This document shows positions 1 to 6,648 of a stretch of DNA of 21,802 bases, piece after piece. The notes under the pieces were generated by a model. It did no database searches and was not told where the DNA came from. It saw nothing but the letters and a program-made list of their open reading frames with translations. The DNA lies in assembly GCA_964342805.1 (NCBI GenBank), contig CAYFHQ010000063.1, forward strand, positions 1 to 21,802. Reading direction: 5' to 3'. The number at the start of each line of letters is the position of its first letter. The first letter of the stretch is position 1. Made by a program: the position numbers and the translations under genes. This stretch comes from CAYFHQ01 sp964342805. Its GTDB lineage: Bacteria; Bacillota; Clostridia; Peptostreptococcales; Acidaminobacteraceae.

Positions 1-52
1 ATTGGACTACTTCATGTGTCTGAAAATGGACTACTTTATATTACCATTCACA
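1..52. mobile_element. Possible terminal end of an insertion sequence (rest lies outside the window)
   Basis: The decamer TGGACTACTT occurs at 3-12 and again at 27-36, and the stretch ends in a TTACCATTCACA-like sequence at about 41-52. Immediately after it, recognisable serine recombinase coding sequence begins without its N-terminal half. Repeated short motifs inside the end, finishing in CA, are a habit of IS21-type elements, so an element whose body lies to the left probably inserted into the recombinase gene. No transposase is visible, so the family assignment is inference. Confidence 0.35.
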
Positions 53-325
53 ACTACTTCAGGAGGTAAGTTGATCTTTCACATTTTTGCCTCACTAGCT
101 GAATTTGAAGCAGATAGAAATAGGGAGAGAACAGACGCTGGTCTGGCAGCTGCACGGAGTAGGGGTAGAGTCGGGGGGCGTCCGAGAGCATTGACAAAAG
201 AACAACACAGGCAATTAATCACGATGTCTCGAGATAAGTCCCTTTCAGTGAAAGCGATATGTGACACATTCGGGATTAAAAGACCGACATACTATAAGTA
301 CTTAAATAGTGACCCAAAGGATTAA
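50..325 (+). pseudogene. Serine recombinase (resolvase/invertase family), C-terminal remnant
   Basis: The frame reads TTTSGGKLIFHIFASLAEFE, then RERTDAGLAAARSRGRVGGR and a C-terminal helix-turn-helix ending YYKYLNSDPKD. This is the end of the catalytic domain, the long E-helix and the HTH_7 DNA-binding domain of Tn3-resolvase/Hin-type site-specific serine recombinases. The catalytic serine and the first roughly 100 residues expected for the family (about 180-200 in total) are absent. The codons before position 50 (MDYFMCLKMDYF-type) do not resemble the family. The gene was therefore cut by the sequence on the left and cannot encode an active recombinase. It marks this edge as a former mobile-element or inversion locus. 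Confidence 0.85.
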
Positions 326-345
326 TATTGGCTCGATCACAATTA

Positions 346-447
346 ATGACTAGTAATGAGAAGCCTGTGCCTATTATAGTTGAAGAATCTTTGCAACAAA
401 ATGATCAGTTAGAAGATATAACACAAGTGTCTTATGAAAAGTTCTAA
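346..447 (+). CDS. Small hypothetical ORF, 33 residues
   Basis: An ATG at 346 opens a frame reading MTSNEKPVPIIVEESLQQND and ending SYEKF. The frame is open back to the recombinase stop, so it could start earlier at a TTG at 328. It is acidic, has no membrane segment, and I do not recognise it. Its stop overlaps the ATG at 434 of the next frame, as can occur with coupled small genes. No convincing Shine-Dalgarno sequence precedes it. It may be a piece of an eroded mobile element rather than a functional gene. Confidence 0.22.
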   Translation: MTSNEKPVPIIVEESLQQNDQLEDITQVSYEKF

Positions 448-752
448 AAACATCGACAATATGATTAGGAAGTTTGAGACTAACTCAGAACAATTCTATT
501 CCTCAAACTCTATTTTTCGCAATCAACGATGTCACAAAAGGTGACTACAAGAAGAAATACTATGCGATGAGTTACAATCGCACGATGGTCAAATTCATGA
601 TCTTTGGCTCTGATATCAAATCCTCGCACTGGCTTCATAGAATCTACTTTCTTTTGAAGCCTTTTTTCACGATTCCGATTCTTACAGTTATGCTGTTGGT
701 CATAAACCTAATAATAAAGCCAGTGAAGTTCATTTTTAGAAAGCGAAGTTAG
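434..752 (+). pseudogene. Small membrane protein gene, apparently frameshifted in a T run
   Basis: The ATG at 434 starts a frame (MKSSKNIDNMIRKFETNSEQ...) that stops at 544. The next frame continues through AINDVTKGDYKKKYYAMSYN to a stop at 752. Reading the T run at 513-517 as four instead of five T joins both into one 105-residue protein (…SSNSIF-AINDVTKG…). The rejoined product has a charged N-terminal half and a hydrophobic helix (FFTIPILTVMLLVINLII) followed by a basic tail, so it would be a small anchored protein with a cytoplasmic-type positive end. I do not recognise the family. No clear ribosome binding site precedes 434. The frameshift reading is inference; a sequencing indel is the alternative. 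Confidence 0.35.
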
Positions 753-788
753 CAGTCTGTACACACTGGAAAATGATATCACATAGGC

Positions 789-1217
789 GTGGATCTGCAC
801 GATGAAGATGTCTGCAGAGCTTATGGGTTCTCCAGACGGTTTATCCAACGCGAACTGATCAGTTCAGGCAGATTTAAGATGGTGTCCATAAGCTTAGCCT
901 TAAAACACTATGTAAGAGGCCTCTTAGATACCATACATCAGCTGATCGAGATAGAGTTTTCCTATGAAGAAAAGGAGTACAAGCACCAAGTGTCGGTAAT
1001 CGACTTGGCCTCAGTAGCCCATGCCACGAAGGCGAAGGTGGTTATTGATCGCATAGAGGTCGCCGATTCCTGGCCAAGGAGTACCGCCTTGATATTCTTG
1101 GTGGCATCTCTTTCTGAGGCGGATTCTTTTGAACCCGCATGTAAGCTTTTGAACGACAAAGGGGCTGTTGCTAATAGAATCGAAGATTCTATTAGCAACA
1201 GCCCCTTTGGGTACTAG
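789..1217 (+). CDS. Hypothetical protein of unknown family, 142 codons
   Basis: A GTG start at 789 opens the frame, with an in-frame stop just upstream and no clear Shine-Dalgarno. The product begins MDLHDEDVCRAYGFSRRFIQ and has mixed alpha/beta composition without a signal peptide or membrane helix. Its last 20 codons read straight through the long inverted repeat at 1157-1209, so the natural C-terminus is probably lost and the gene may be a remnant. I do not recognise it. It lies between recombinase debris and a minus-strand permease and shows no operon partner. The opposite-strand ORF over the same bases looks like a shadow. Confidence 0.35.
   Translation: MDLHDEDVCRAYGFSRRFIQRELISSGRFKMVSISLALKHYVRGLLDTIHQLIEIEFSYEEKEYKHQVSVIDLASVAHATKAKVVIDRIEVADSWPRSTALIFLVASLSEADSFEPACKLLNDKGAVANRIEDSISNSPFGY
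1157..1209. terminator. Perfect 25-bp inverted repeat, likely bidirectional terminator of the purine permease
   Basis: The arms 1157-1181 and 1185-1209 are perfect reverse complements separated by GAA. The outer part, CAAAGGGGCTGTTGC, gives a GC-rich stem with A3 on one side and T3 on the other, so it can fold in either transcript. It begins 27 bases past the stop codon of the minus-strand permease, where a terminator is expected. A 25-bp perfect stem is long for a simple terminator, and the U tract is short. It could also be a small palindromic repeat made of two insertion sequence ends. Confidence 0.7.
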
Positions 1218-1235
1218 TAACGGGGTGACGTTAAC

Positions 1236-2603
1236 CTAGTTGGGCAATAAAACGAAACGAATAATGAATAGGACCGCCAGCGCGTAAATAATAGGGTGAA
1301 CTTCCTTATGACGCCCTGTAACGACCTTCATCAAGGGGTAAAAAATCAGTCCTGCTGCCACACCATTGGCAATACTAAAACTAAATGGCATTAGGGCAAT
1401 GGTGAAGAAAGCGGGAACTGCTTCTGTGAAATCTTCGAAATTAACTTTCTTAATCGATTCCAACATCAGTACACCAACCACAATTAGAGCAGGGGCTGTG
1501 GCTTGTGTAGGTACTATGCCGATAATACCGGCAAAGAACAATGAGAACAGGAATAGGACGCCGGTCACTAGGGAAGTTAGACCTGTGCGACCGCCCTCTG
1601 CAATACCTGCATTGGACTCAACGTAGGTTGATGTCGTCGTCGTGCCTAGGAATGAACTCAATGTAGTTGCAACGGAGTCTGACAAAAGGGCCTTGTTCAG
1701 ATTCCGAATACTGCCGTCTTCTTGGATCATGTTGGCCTTTTGGGCAGTGCCAAGGAGGGTGCCAATGTTGTCAAAGAGGTCCACCAAACTGATGGTAAGG
1801 ACAACCATGGCCACGCTGGTTATGGCGCCAACAATCCCTCCACTACCACCGAAGAGAAGTCCGTTGAAGTCCCACTTCATAAAGGTAGGTGCAACGGACG
1901 GTGGCATGGAGAACAATGAAATACCGTCAAGGTTGGTCACGCCCATGGGAATCCCAATGAGGGTCGTCAATATGATCGCAATGAGCATGGCGCCTTTGAC
2001 CTTGCGGGCAATCAGAACAACCATGAGAACTAGACCAATGAGTGATAGGAGTACGCCAGGGTCAGTGAAACTACCAAAGCCAACCAGGGTGCCAGGGTTG
2101 GATACGACGAGGCCTGCACTTTTCAGGCCAATTAAGGCAATGAACAAGCCGACGCCGGGGCCGATGGCCACCTTAATGTTGTCCGGTAGGGCGTTGATGA
2201 TCTTTTCTCTAATGGATGTTACTGTGATGAATATAAAAATACAGCCAGAGATAAACACAGCGGCAATCCCTTGCTGCCAAGTGTATCCCATGGTCAAACA
2301 AACCGTGTAAGCAAAAAATGCAGTCAGTCCCAGGCCAGGTGCTGTAGCAAATGGAAGCTTGGCGTAGAGGGCCATGGACAAGGTGCCGTAAGCAGAAATG
2401 AGGCAGGTGGCCACAAATATGGAAGCAATCAGTGGGTCGTTGACCATGTTAAGACCTGCAGCAGCGTCCCCTACCAATCCCTGGGCGTTAATGCCTGCTA
2501 CCTTGAGGATATTGGGGATAACCAAAAGGACATAGGCCATGGTTACGAATGTAGTTAAACCTGCAATAACTTCTGTTTTGACATCGGTACCGTGTTTTGC
2601 CAA
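1236..2603 (-). CDS. pbuG: NCS2-family purine (guanine/hypoxanthine) permease, AzgA/PbuG type
   Basis: This integral membrane proton symporter should import hypoxanthine, guanine or adenine for purine salvage. About 455 residues carry a dozen or so hydrophobic segments. Family signatures are visible: TEVIAGLTTFVTMAYVL at the N-terminus, the ATAPGLGLTAFFAYTV segment, and TTTSTYVESNAGIAEGGRTG, the hallmark of the AzgA branch. The start given is a TTG, because it is the first usable start in the open frame. However, the codons upstream (FFERYFE) also resemble the family N-terminus, so translation may begin earlier than the sequence allows (see the next feature). No good Shine-Dalgarno precedes either site. 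Two operator-like dyads lie upstream and the hairpin at 1157-1209 follows the gene. The exact base specificity cannot be read from sequence. Confidence 0.92.
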   Translation of the reverse strand: MAKHGTDVKTEVIAGLTTFVTMAYVLLVIPNILKVAGINAQGLVGDAAAGLNMVNDPLIASIFVATCLISAYGTLSMALYAKLPFATAPGLGLTAFFAYTVCLTMGYTWQQGIAAVFISGCIFIFITVTSIREKIINALPDNIKVAIGPGVGLFIALIGLKSAGLVVSNPGTLVGFGSFTDPGVLLSLIGLVLMVVLIARKVKGAMLIAIILTTLIGIPMGVTNLDGISLFSMPPSVAPTFMKWDFNGLLFGGSGGIVGAITSVAMVVLTISLVDLFDNIGTLLGTAQKANMIQEDGSIRNLNKALLSDSVATTLSSFLGTTTTSTYVESNAGIAEGGRTGLTSLVTGVLFLFSLFFAGIIGIVPTQATAPALIVVGVLMLESIKKVNFEDFTEAVPAFFTIALMPFSFSIANGVAAGLIFYPLMKVVTGRHKEVHPIIYALAVLFIIRFVLLPN

Positions 2604-2678
2604 CTCGAAATACCGCTCAAAGAATGACTCGTCTTTTTTCTTGGACGTGAGCTCTATCTATTTTTCTACAGTTGTCAT
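2604..2678 (-). other. N-terminal extension of the permease frame with in-frame amber codon
   Basis: On the minus strand an ATG at 2678-2676 is in frame with the permease. It gives MTTVEK, then TAG at 2660-2658, then IELTSKKKDESFFERYFE running directly into the permease. FFERYFELAKHG looks like the conserved family N-terminus, so protein-like sequence extends above the TTG start. Either the TAG is a nonsense mutation, or initiation occurs at a weak start downstream of it. Confidence 0.5.
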
Positions 2679-2732
2679 TGTATCGACCAATGACCACAAA
2701 GAATATGTTACAAAGTTCTAATAGATTTGTGA

Positions 2733-2749
2733 TTGTATATTCTACACAA
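2733..2749. promoter_or_regulatory. Operator-like 17-bp dyad, copy 1
   Basis: TTGTATATTCTACACAA has half-sites TTGTATA and TACACAA around a 3-bp centre. The same half-sites with the same spacing recur at 2842-2858. Position 55 bp upstream of the candidate permease ATG is right for a repressor site. The TTGT...ACAA form is compatible with several GntR-type repressors, but no regulator gene is nearby. Confidence 0.4.
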
Positions 2750-2841
2750 GGAGTTTTAGCTACAAGAAAAATGAAGAATGTTCAGAAAGGAGTCAAAAAG
2801 CGGACAATTCTTAAAAAAACAAGCAAGACACCCTATCTGAC

Positions 2842-2858
2842 TTGTATAAAGTACACAA
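2842..2858. promoter_or_regulatory. Operator-like 17-bp dyad, copy 2
   Basis: TTGTATAAAGTACACAA has the same half-sites (TTGTATA, TACACAA) as copy 1, with only the central three bases changed. The copies are 109 bp apart, in the intergenic space between the divergent permease and GNAT genes. The rest of this 377-bp gap (2679-3055) shows the GNAT promoter and no recognisable riboswitch or RNA gene. Confidence 0.4.
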
Positions 2859-2983
2859 ATAGAATGGGCGGGGTGACCCGAGGGAGTCGTATAAAAATAA
2901 CGAAAAAACGATTTCCTGAGATTTGTGGAGAGTTGCAAAAATGTTAGGAGAATTAATGAAGTTTATCTTGTTTCATTCAAGTA

Positions 2984-3012
2984 TTTTTAATGTTGAGAAA
3001 TTTTGTTATACT
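2984..3012 (+). promoter_or_regulatory. Probable sigma-A promoter of the GNAT gene (extended -10)
   Basis: TATACT at 3007-3012 is preceded by TG one base upstream, an extended -10 element, with a poor T-rich -35 region about 17 bp upstream. It lies 43 bp before the ATG of the acetyltransferase and upstream of its strong AAAGGAG ribosome binding site. Confidence 0.45.
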
Positions 3013-3055
3013 GGTACTAGTTTATGGATAGAAAGGTTTATGAAAGGAGAAAGAC

Positions 3056-4261
3056 ATGAACCTCGTTCAAACAGAATGTAATGACAAGATTATCGCTTAT
3101 CTGAAGCAAAGGCCACTGGTCAACCAGAATATCCTGGGGGCCCTGCAAAATGTAGATGAGTTGAACATATATGTAGACGACCCAGGGAACCCACAAGGGG
3201 TCTATGCCTACAGGGGCTACATGCGCTACCTCTATACGGAGTCAGACGACTTCTTGCAGGCAGTTATCCGCAAGCTAGAGGAAAAAGAGGACTTTTATGG
3301 TTTCTCTGGCATCCATGAACCCCTAGCGAAGAAGCTCATGGACCATTTTGGCTTCCACTGGAAGAACAAGTGCTCCATTTGGTCCATGGAGGAGGAAATC
3401 GACCTCTCCCAGATCAACCACCAGCCCCAGTCCCTCCAGCCCCAACATGCGGAATGGATCAACAAGCACTATGAGTATGCCGGCGAAGGCAGTGTCGACC
3501 GGATTCGTAAGGATATTGAAGACCGGCCCTCTTCAGCCATTATCATTGACGGTCTTCCTGTCTGTTGGGTCCTGATCCATGAGGACAATTCCATGGGCAT
3601 CATGTATACCCTGGAGGACCACCGGCGGAAGGGCTATGCAGTGGACGTGACCCTGGACCTCTGTCGCAAGGTGAGGGAAAGGGGCAATATCCCCTATGTG
3701 CAAATCGTAGAAGGCAATAGCAAGTCAGAAGGCCTGGCGAGAAAAACAGGTTTTGTCCAAAAAGACTGGTGTTATTGGTTTGGCATTATTGTCGGTTTTC
3801 CAGACCCCCTATGGGAGCTTTCTGAAGCAGCCCGCAAGGAACTGGATACCTGCCCCTGGGACTCCAAGCCCCTCCACCCCCACTATATGATCAACCAACC
3901 CCTTGACCAGGTGGATAGCCAGTATAAGGTCACCCATGGCCAAGAAGGCATGTCCATCTTTGGGGCGTCGGGTTTTGTGGAAATGGACCTCCTAAAGAAA
4001 ATTGCAGCAGACAATTGGGATGTCTGGGTGGCCACAGAAAACCATGAAATCCGGGCAGTGGCCATTACCAAGGATATGGGCGATCACGACCATGTGTTTG
4101 AGGCTATCACTCCTGTGATCCCCGGTCGGACAGCCCCCTGGCAGGCCTTACTCAAGTCCCTGGGTGAAGCCGACGGTGACGCCTTGTTTGGTTTCGGTGA
4201 CCGCCTACAACACTTGGGCTTCCTTCCCTATCCCAAGGACCGGAAAATCGCTTCTATGTAA
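3056..4261 (+). CDS. GNAT-family N-acetyltransferase with an extra C-terminal domain
   Basis: The predicted enzyme transfers an acyl group from acyl-CoA to an unknown amine. The GNAT core is seen at roughly residues 120-245. It includes a beta-strand IMYTLEDH, the acyl-CoA pyrophosphate-binding loop RRKGYA (190-195) and the closing segment NSKSEGLARKTGF (221-233). Residues 1-115 look like a degenerate first GNAT-like half, ending near KLMDHFGFHWKNKC. Residues from about 250 to 401 are a separate part that I cannot assign. At 401 residues it is much longer than single-domain GNATs (about 150-180), so a tandem arrangement is likely. The start is fixed by AAAGGAG 7 bases before the ATG. It is monocistronic, with its own promoter and the terminator at 4286-4333. 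Confidence 0.82.
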   Translation: MNLVQTECNDKIIAYLKQRPLVNQNILGALQNVDELNIYVDDPGNPQGVYAYRGYMRYLYTESDDFLQAVIRKLEEKEDFYGFSGIHEPLAKKLMDHFGFHWKNKCSIWSMEEEIDLSQINHQPQSLQPQHAEWINKHYEYAGEGSVDRIRKDIEDRPSSAIIIDGLPVCWVLIHEDNSMGIMYTLEDHRRKGYAVDVTLDLCRKVRERGNIPYVQIVEGNSKSEGLARKTGFVQKDWCYWFGIIVGFPDPLWELSEAARKELDTCPWDSKPLHPHYMINQPLDQVDSQYKVTHGQEGMSIFGASGFVEMDLLKKIAADNWDVWVATENHEIRAVAITKDMGDHDHVFEAITPVIPGRTAPWQALLKSLGEADGDALFGFGDRLQHLGFLPYPKDRKIASM

Positions 4262-4285
4262 GAATGAAGGACCATAAGTAAAATA

Positions 4286-4336
4286 AAGGACCATATCTTG
4301 GAGGCATTTGTATAGCCCCAAGGCATGGTCCTTATT
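4286..4336. terminator. Bidirectional terminator between converging genes
   Basis: AAGGACCAT (4286-4294) pairs with ATGGTCCTT (4325-4333), and an inner stem CTTGG (4297-4301) pairs with CCAAG (4318-4322). A and T stretches flank both sides. It separates the plus-strand GNAT gene from the minus-strand SF0329-like gene, and can serve both. An extra unpaired copy of AAGGACCATA lies at 4267-4276. Confidence 0.65.
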
Positions 4337-4341
4337 GCATT

Positions 4342-4908
4342 TTATCCGAATCGTCTGAGCTTGTAGAAATACTGGACCGCTGGGTGTTTGAGCCCATAGG
4401 TTTTTTCCAGACCCATGATCCTCTTTTTGCCCACCCGTCTATCCAGAAGGGCTAAAATATTGAGTAAGATATCCTCACTGTCCAAGCATTCTTCAATGGA
4501 CTTGGACAGGTAGCTGGTGGCTACCTTGGTGAAGTCGGACTTGAGTAAGGCATTTTGGGCCTTGATCACGTCCTTGGCATAGGTGTTGAGGATCTGGTTT
4601 CGCGCAATGACTCGCAAGCGGTCCTCTGGAATTTTTCCACCGGAAGACTTTCGCACCCCTTCAATCTCTTCAGGACCAATGGATATGCTAACAGAAGGAT
4701 CAGCCTTGACCTCCTGCTCGTTCTGATACCAGGTCACTCCGGAGTTTTCATTACGGTTATTGAGGACCTCGTCCTTGTCCACCAGAAGGTAACACTGGTT
4801 TTTCTTGTCCGGCGCATACCGGTAGCCGGCTGTGCTATAGGTCACCCGGTCTGCCACAGAAGGATTTAGAAACCCCTCCAATTGCTTTCTGATTTTATTC
4901 CAGTTCAT
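4342..4908 (-). CDS. SF0329-family hypothetical protein
   Basis: The 188-residue product begins MNWNKIRKQLEGFLNPSVAD and contains VTYSTAGYRYAPDKKNQCYL and a C-terminal DRRVGKKRI…LKHPAVQYFY block. I recognise this pattern from the uncharacterised SF0329 family (named after a Shigella flexneri locus); its function is unknown. It is soluble, with no signal peptide, and the second half is mostly helical. The start was chosen at 4908 because AAGGAGG lies just upstream. A longer frame to 5013 would overlap rsmH and lacks a site. It begins 13 bases after the rsmH-like stop on the same strand, so the two are probably co-transcribed and perhaps translationally coupled. This suggests, without proving, a link to rRNA or translation. 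Confidence 0.75.
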   Translation of the reverse strand: MNWNKIRKQLEGFLNPSVADRVTYSTAGYRYAPDKKNQCYLLVDKDEVLNNRNENSGVTWYQNEQEVKADPSVSISIGPEEIEGVRKSSGGKIPEDRLRVIARNQILNTYAKDVIKAQNALLKSDFTKVATSYLSKSIEECLDSEDILLNILALLDRRVGKKRIMGLEKTYGLKHPAVQYFYKLRRFG

Positions 4909-4921
4909 AGGGCCTCCTTGA

Positions 4922-5971
4922 TTAGGCCTTGATGGCCCACCGCATTTTTGTGGACTTGGCCCGGCTGTTATTGAAGCATTCCTCTGCTGAAGGACGAATA
5001 ATGTCTGACGCAATTTCCTTGTAGACCCCGGCCTTAAGGAGTCGCTTGAAGGACTTTTTCACCATCCGGTCTTCACCGGAGTGGAAGGACAAAATCGCCA
5101 CCCGGCCACCTGGTGCCAAGACATCTGGTAGCTTTTCAAGGAACTCATACAAGACCTCGAACTCCTCGTTTACATCGATCCGTAGGGCCTGGAAGCATCG
5201 CTGGCAGGACTTTTTCGTAGTTTCCTTCCGGGTTTTGGCAGGAAGGAACTTGAGGGCGTCTTCTATGATCTTCTGTAAATCGCTGGTTGTCTCAATGGAT
5301 TTTCCCTTGCGAAGGGCCGTGGTAATTGCCCGGGAAATGCCACCGGCATAGGGTTCGTCGGCGTTTTCAATAAACATGCCTTCCATTTCCTCTTGGGACA
5401 TGGTCTTTAGTCGCTCTGCAGCGGAAACCCCTTGGTTGGGATTTAGACGAAGGTCCAGGGGTCCTTGACTCTTATAGGAAAAACCCCGTTCCGGATTATC
5501 AATCTGCATGGAGGAGACTCCTAAGTCAGCTAGGACAAAGTTTAAGGGTCCCGACTCCGGCAAGACCTGGTCAATGTTGGCAAAGTTTAAGTGTTTGGCC
5601 GTGAGAATGTCCGGGCCAAAGCCCTGGTCAGCCAAACGCTGGCGTGTTTTGGGTAGTTCAATGGGATCGATGTCCAGGGCGTACAAGTGGCCCTGACCTT
5701 CCAGTTTCTTAAGCATTTCCTTGGAGTGGCCCCCATAGCCAAAGGTGGCGTCAAGGCCCACTTGACCCGGCTGGATTTGCAGGAAGTCTAGAATTTCATT
5801 AACACAAATGGAAATGTGCATGCCCGCAGGCGTACTCCCCTTTTTAATGACCTTTTCAATGGTGTCCGCATACTTGTCCGGATTGTGCTCCTTATACTTC
5901 TCGCTGAACTTACGCGGGTGGGTCCCCTTATACCGGACCCGACGTTTGAGCTTCTTTTCTTGATTTTCCAT
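4922..5971 (-). CDS. rsmH: RsmH-like 16S rRNA (cytosine-1402-N4)-methyltransferase, extended paralog
   Basis: The product is an S-adenosylmethionine-dependent methyltransferase of the RsmH/MraW family, which modifies C1402 in the decoding centre of 16S rRNA. Visible motifs are the SAM loop LDATFGYGGHS (73-83), YALDIDPIE (97-105), the family block ADLGVSSMQIDNPERGFSY (148-166) with PLDLRLNP, FQALRIDVNEEFEVLYEF, and AILSFHSGEDRMVK. Canonical RsmH has about 310 residues and sits in the division/cell wall (dcw) cluster. This one has 349, with a basic extension of about 50 residues (KKLKRRVRYKGTHPRKF…) before MHISICVNEIL, and no dcw genes nearby, so it is probably the second copy (RsmH2) found in some Clostridia. 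GAGGTG precedes the ATG. The SF0329-like gene follows. The target of the paralog may differ from C1402. Confidence 0.88.
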   Translation of the reverse strand: MENQEKKLKRRVRYKGTHPRKFSEKYKEHNPDKYADTIEKVIKKGSTPAGMHISICVNEILDFLQIQPGQVGLDATFGYGGHSKEMLKKLEGQGHLYALDIDPIELPKTRQRLADQGFGPDILTAKHLNFANIDQVLPESGPLNFVLADLGVSSMQIDNPERGFSYKSQGPLDLRLNPNQGVSAAERLKTMSQEEMEGMFIENADEPYAGGISRAITTALRKGKSIETTSDLQKIIEDALKFLPAKTRKETTKKSCQRCFQALRIDVNEEFEVLYEFLEKLPDVLAPGGRVAILSFHSGEDRMVKKSFKRLLKAGVYKEIASDIIRPSAEECFNNSRAKSTKMRWAIKA

Positions 5972-6026
5972 GGTTCACCTCTATAATGATCCTACTACTT
6001 GGGTATATACAACTTCTAAGGCTTCA

Positions 6027-6053
6027 ATTGTACCACATCCACGCAAGTGACAA
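6027..6053 (-). promoter_or_regulatory. Possible promoter of the rsmH-like gene
   Basis: On the minus strand TTGTCA (6053-6048) and TACAAT (6032-6027) are spaced by 15 bases, shorter than ideal. They lie about 55 bp upstream of the ATG. The -10 is good; the spacing lowers confidence. Confidence 0.35.
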
Positions 6054-6086
6054 ATTGGCATAATTGGTGGATTTTTCTGAAAACAA

Positions 6087-6116
6087 TTAGAAAATGAAGG
6101 CAAGCTGGGGTACAAT
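6087..6116 (+). promoter_or_regulatory. Possible promoter of the P-loop protein gene
   Basis: TACAAT at 6111-6116 follows a weak TTAGAA at 6087-6092 with an 18-base spacer, 46 bp ahead of the ATG at 6162. It is divergent from the rsmH-like promoter. Confidence 0.3.
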
Positions 6117-6161
6117 AGAACTAGACACACATCACCAATGACCCAAAGAGGAGGCGTTCAA

Positions 6162-6566
6162 ATGACTAAACTACTACTTGGCCAGCCGGGAAGCGGCAAA
6201 ACAAAAGAAATGATCAAGCACGCGAATTCAGCCCTGGAGACAGCAAAAGGCAATATCGTCTTCATCGGTGAATCGAAGGAATGCATTCTCGAAATCAACC
6301 ATGACATCCGCCACGTGAATATCAGGGAGTTCCCATTGGAGTCCTCCAATGGTGTAATCGGCTTCTTGCACGGCATGATCAGCAACAACTATGATATTGA
6401 GTCCATCTACATTGACGGCATCACCAACCTCTTTATCATGACACCGGAAGAAATCTGTGCATGGCTGGACAAGATCAAAGTCATTGCGGACAAACACAAG
6501 ATCAAGTTCGAAATCAGCATTAGCCATTCTGGCGACACACCAGATTGTTTCAAGCCTTATCTATAA
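6162..6566 (+). CDS. Small P-loop NTP-binding protein of unknown role
   Basis: The 134-residue cytoplasmic protein begins MTKLLLGQPGSGKTKEMIKH. It has a full Walker A (GQPGSGKT, 7-14) and a Walker B-like strand SIYIDG (81-86, Asp85), so it should bind and perhaps hydrolyse ATP or GTP. I recognise similar short ATPase-like proteins from Clostridia, usually left as hypothetical. There is no room for an extra lid or effector domain. Start choice: AGAGGAGG lies 7 bases before 6162, while an ATG 8 codons earlier at 6138 lacks a site. It is monocistronic with its own terminator at 6585-6627 and runs divergently from the rsmH-like gene. The role is not predictable from context. Confidence 0.75.
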   Translation: MTKLLLGQPGSGKTKEMIKHANSALETAKGNIVFIGESKECILEINHDIRHVNIREFPLESSNGVIGFLHGMISNNYDIESIYIDGITNLFIMTPEEICAWLDKIKVIADKHKIKFEISISHSGDTPDCFKPYL

Positions 6567-6584
6567 ACATCCAATAGCATAAAC

Positions 6585-6627
6585 AAAGGGCATTGCCAGG
6601 GGGTTCAACCCAGGCAATGCCCTTTTT
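6585..6627. terminator. Strong bidirectional rho-independent terminator
   Basis: AAAGGGCATTGCC pairs with GGCAATGCCCTTT around a loop with a further GGG/CCC pairing, followed by a T5 run on the plus strand. It separates the converging P-loop and dsdA genes. Confidence 0.88.
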
Positions 6628-6648
6628 ATCGTAGAAAAATAAGAAAAC

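Noticed and set aside
1642..2310. Long plus-strand ORF (222 codons) opposite the permease
   Set aside because: It is antisense to clear membrane-protein coding sequence, its product is Met/Pro/Arg-rich without family features, and it has no ribosome binding site.
2756..2938. 60-codon minus-strand ORF in the permease/GNAT intergenic region
   Set aside because: Its composition is that of translated AT-rich noncoding DNA (many Phe, Cys and Ser), and it spans the operator-like dyad at 2842.
2679..3055. Purine riboswitch or guanidine/ykkC-type leader upstream of the permease
   Set aside because: I looked on the minus strand for the conserved junction and loop sequences and found none; only dyads and AT-rich sequence are present.
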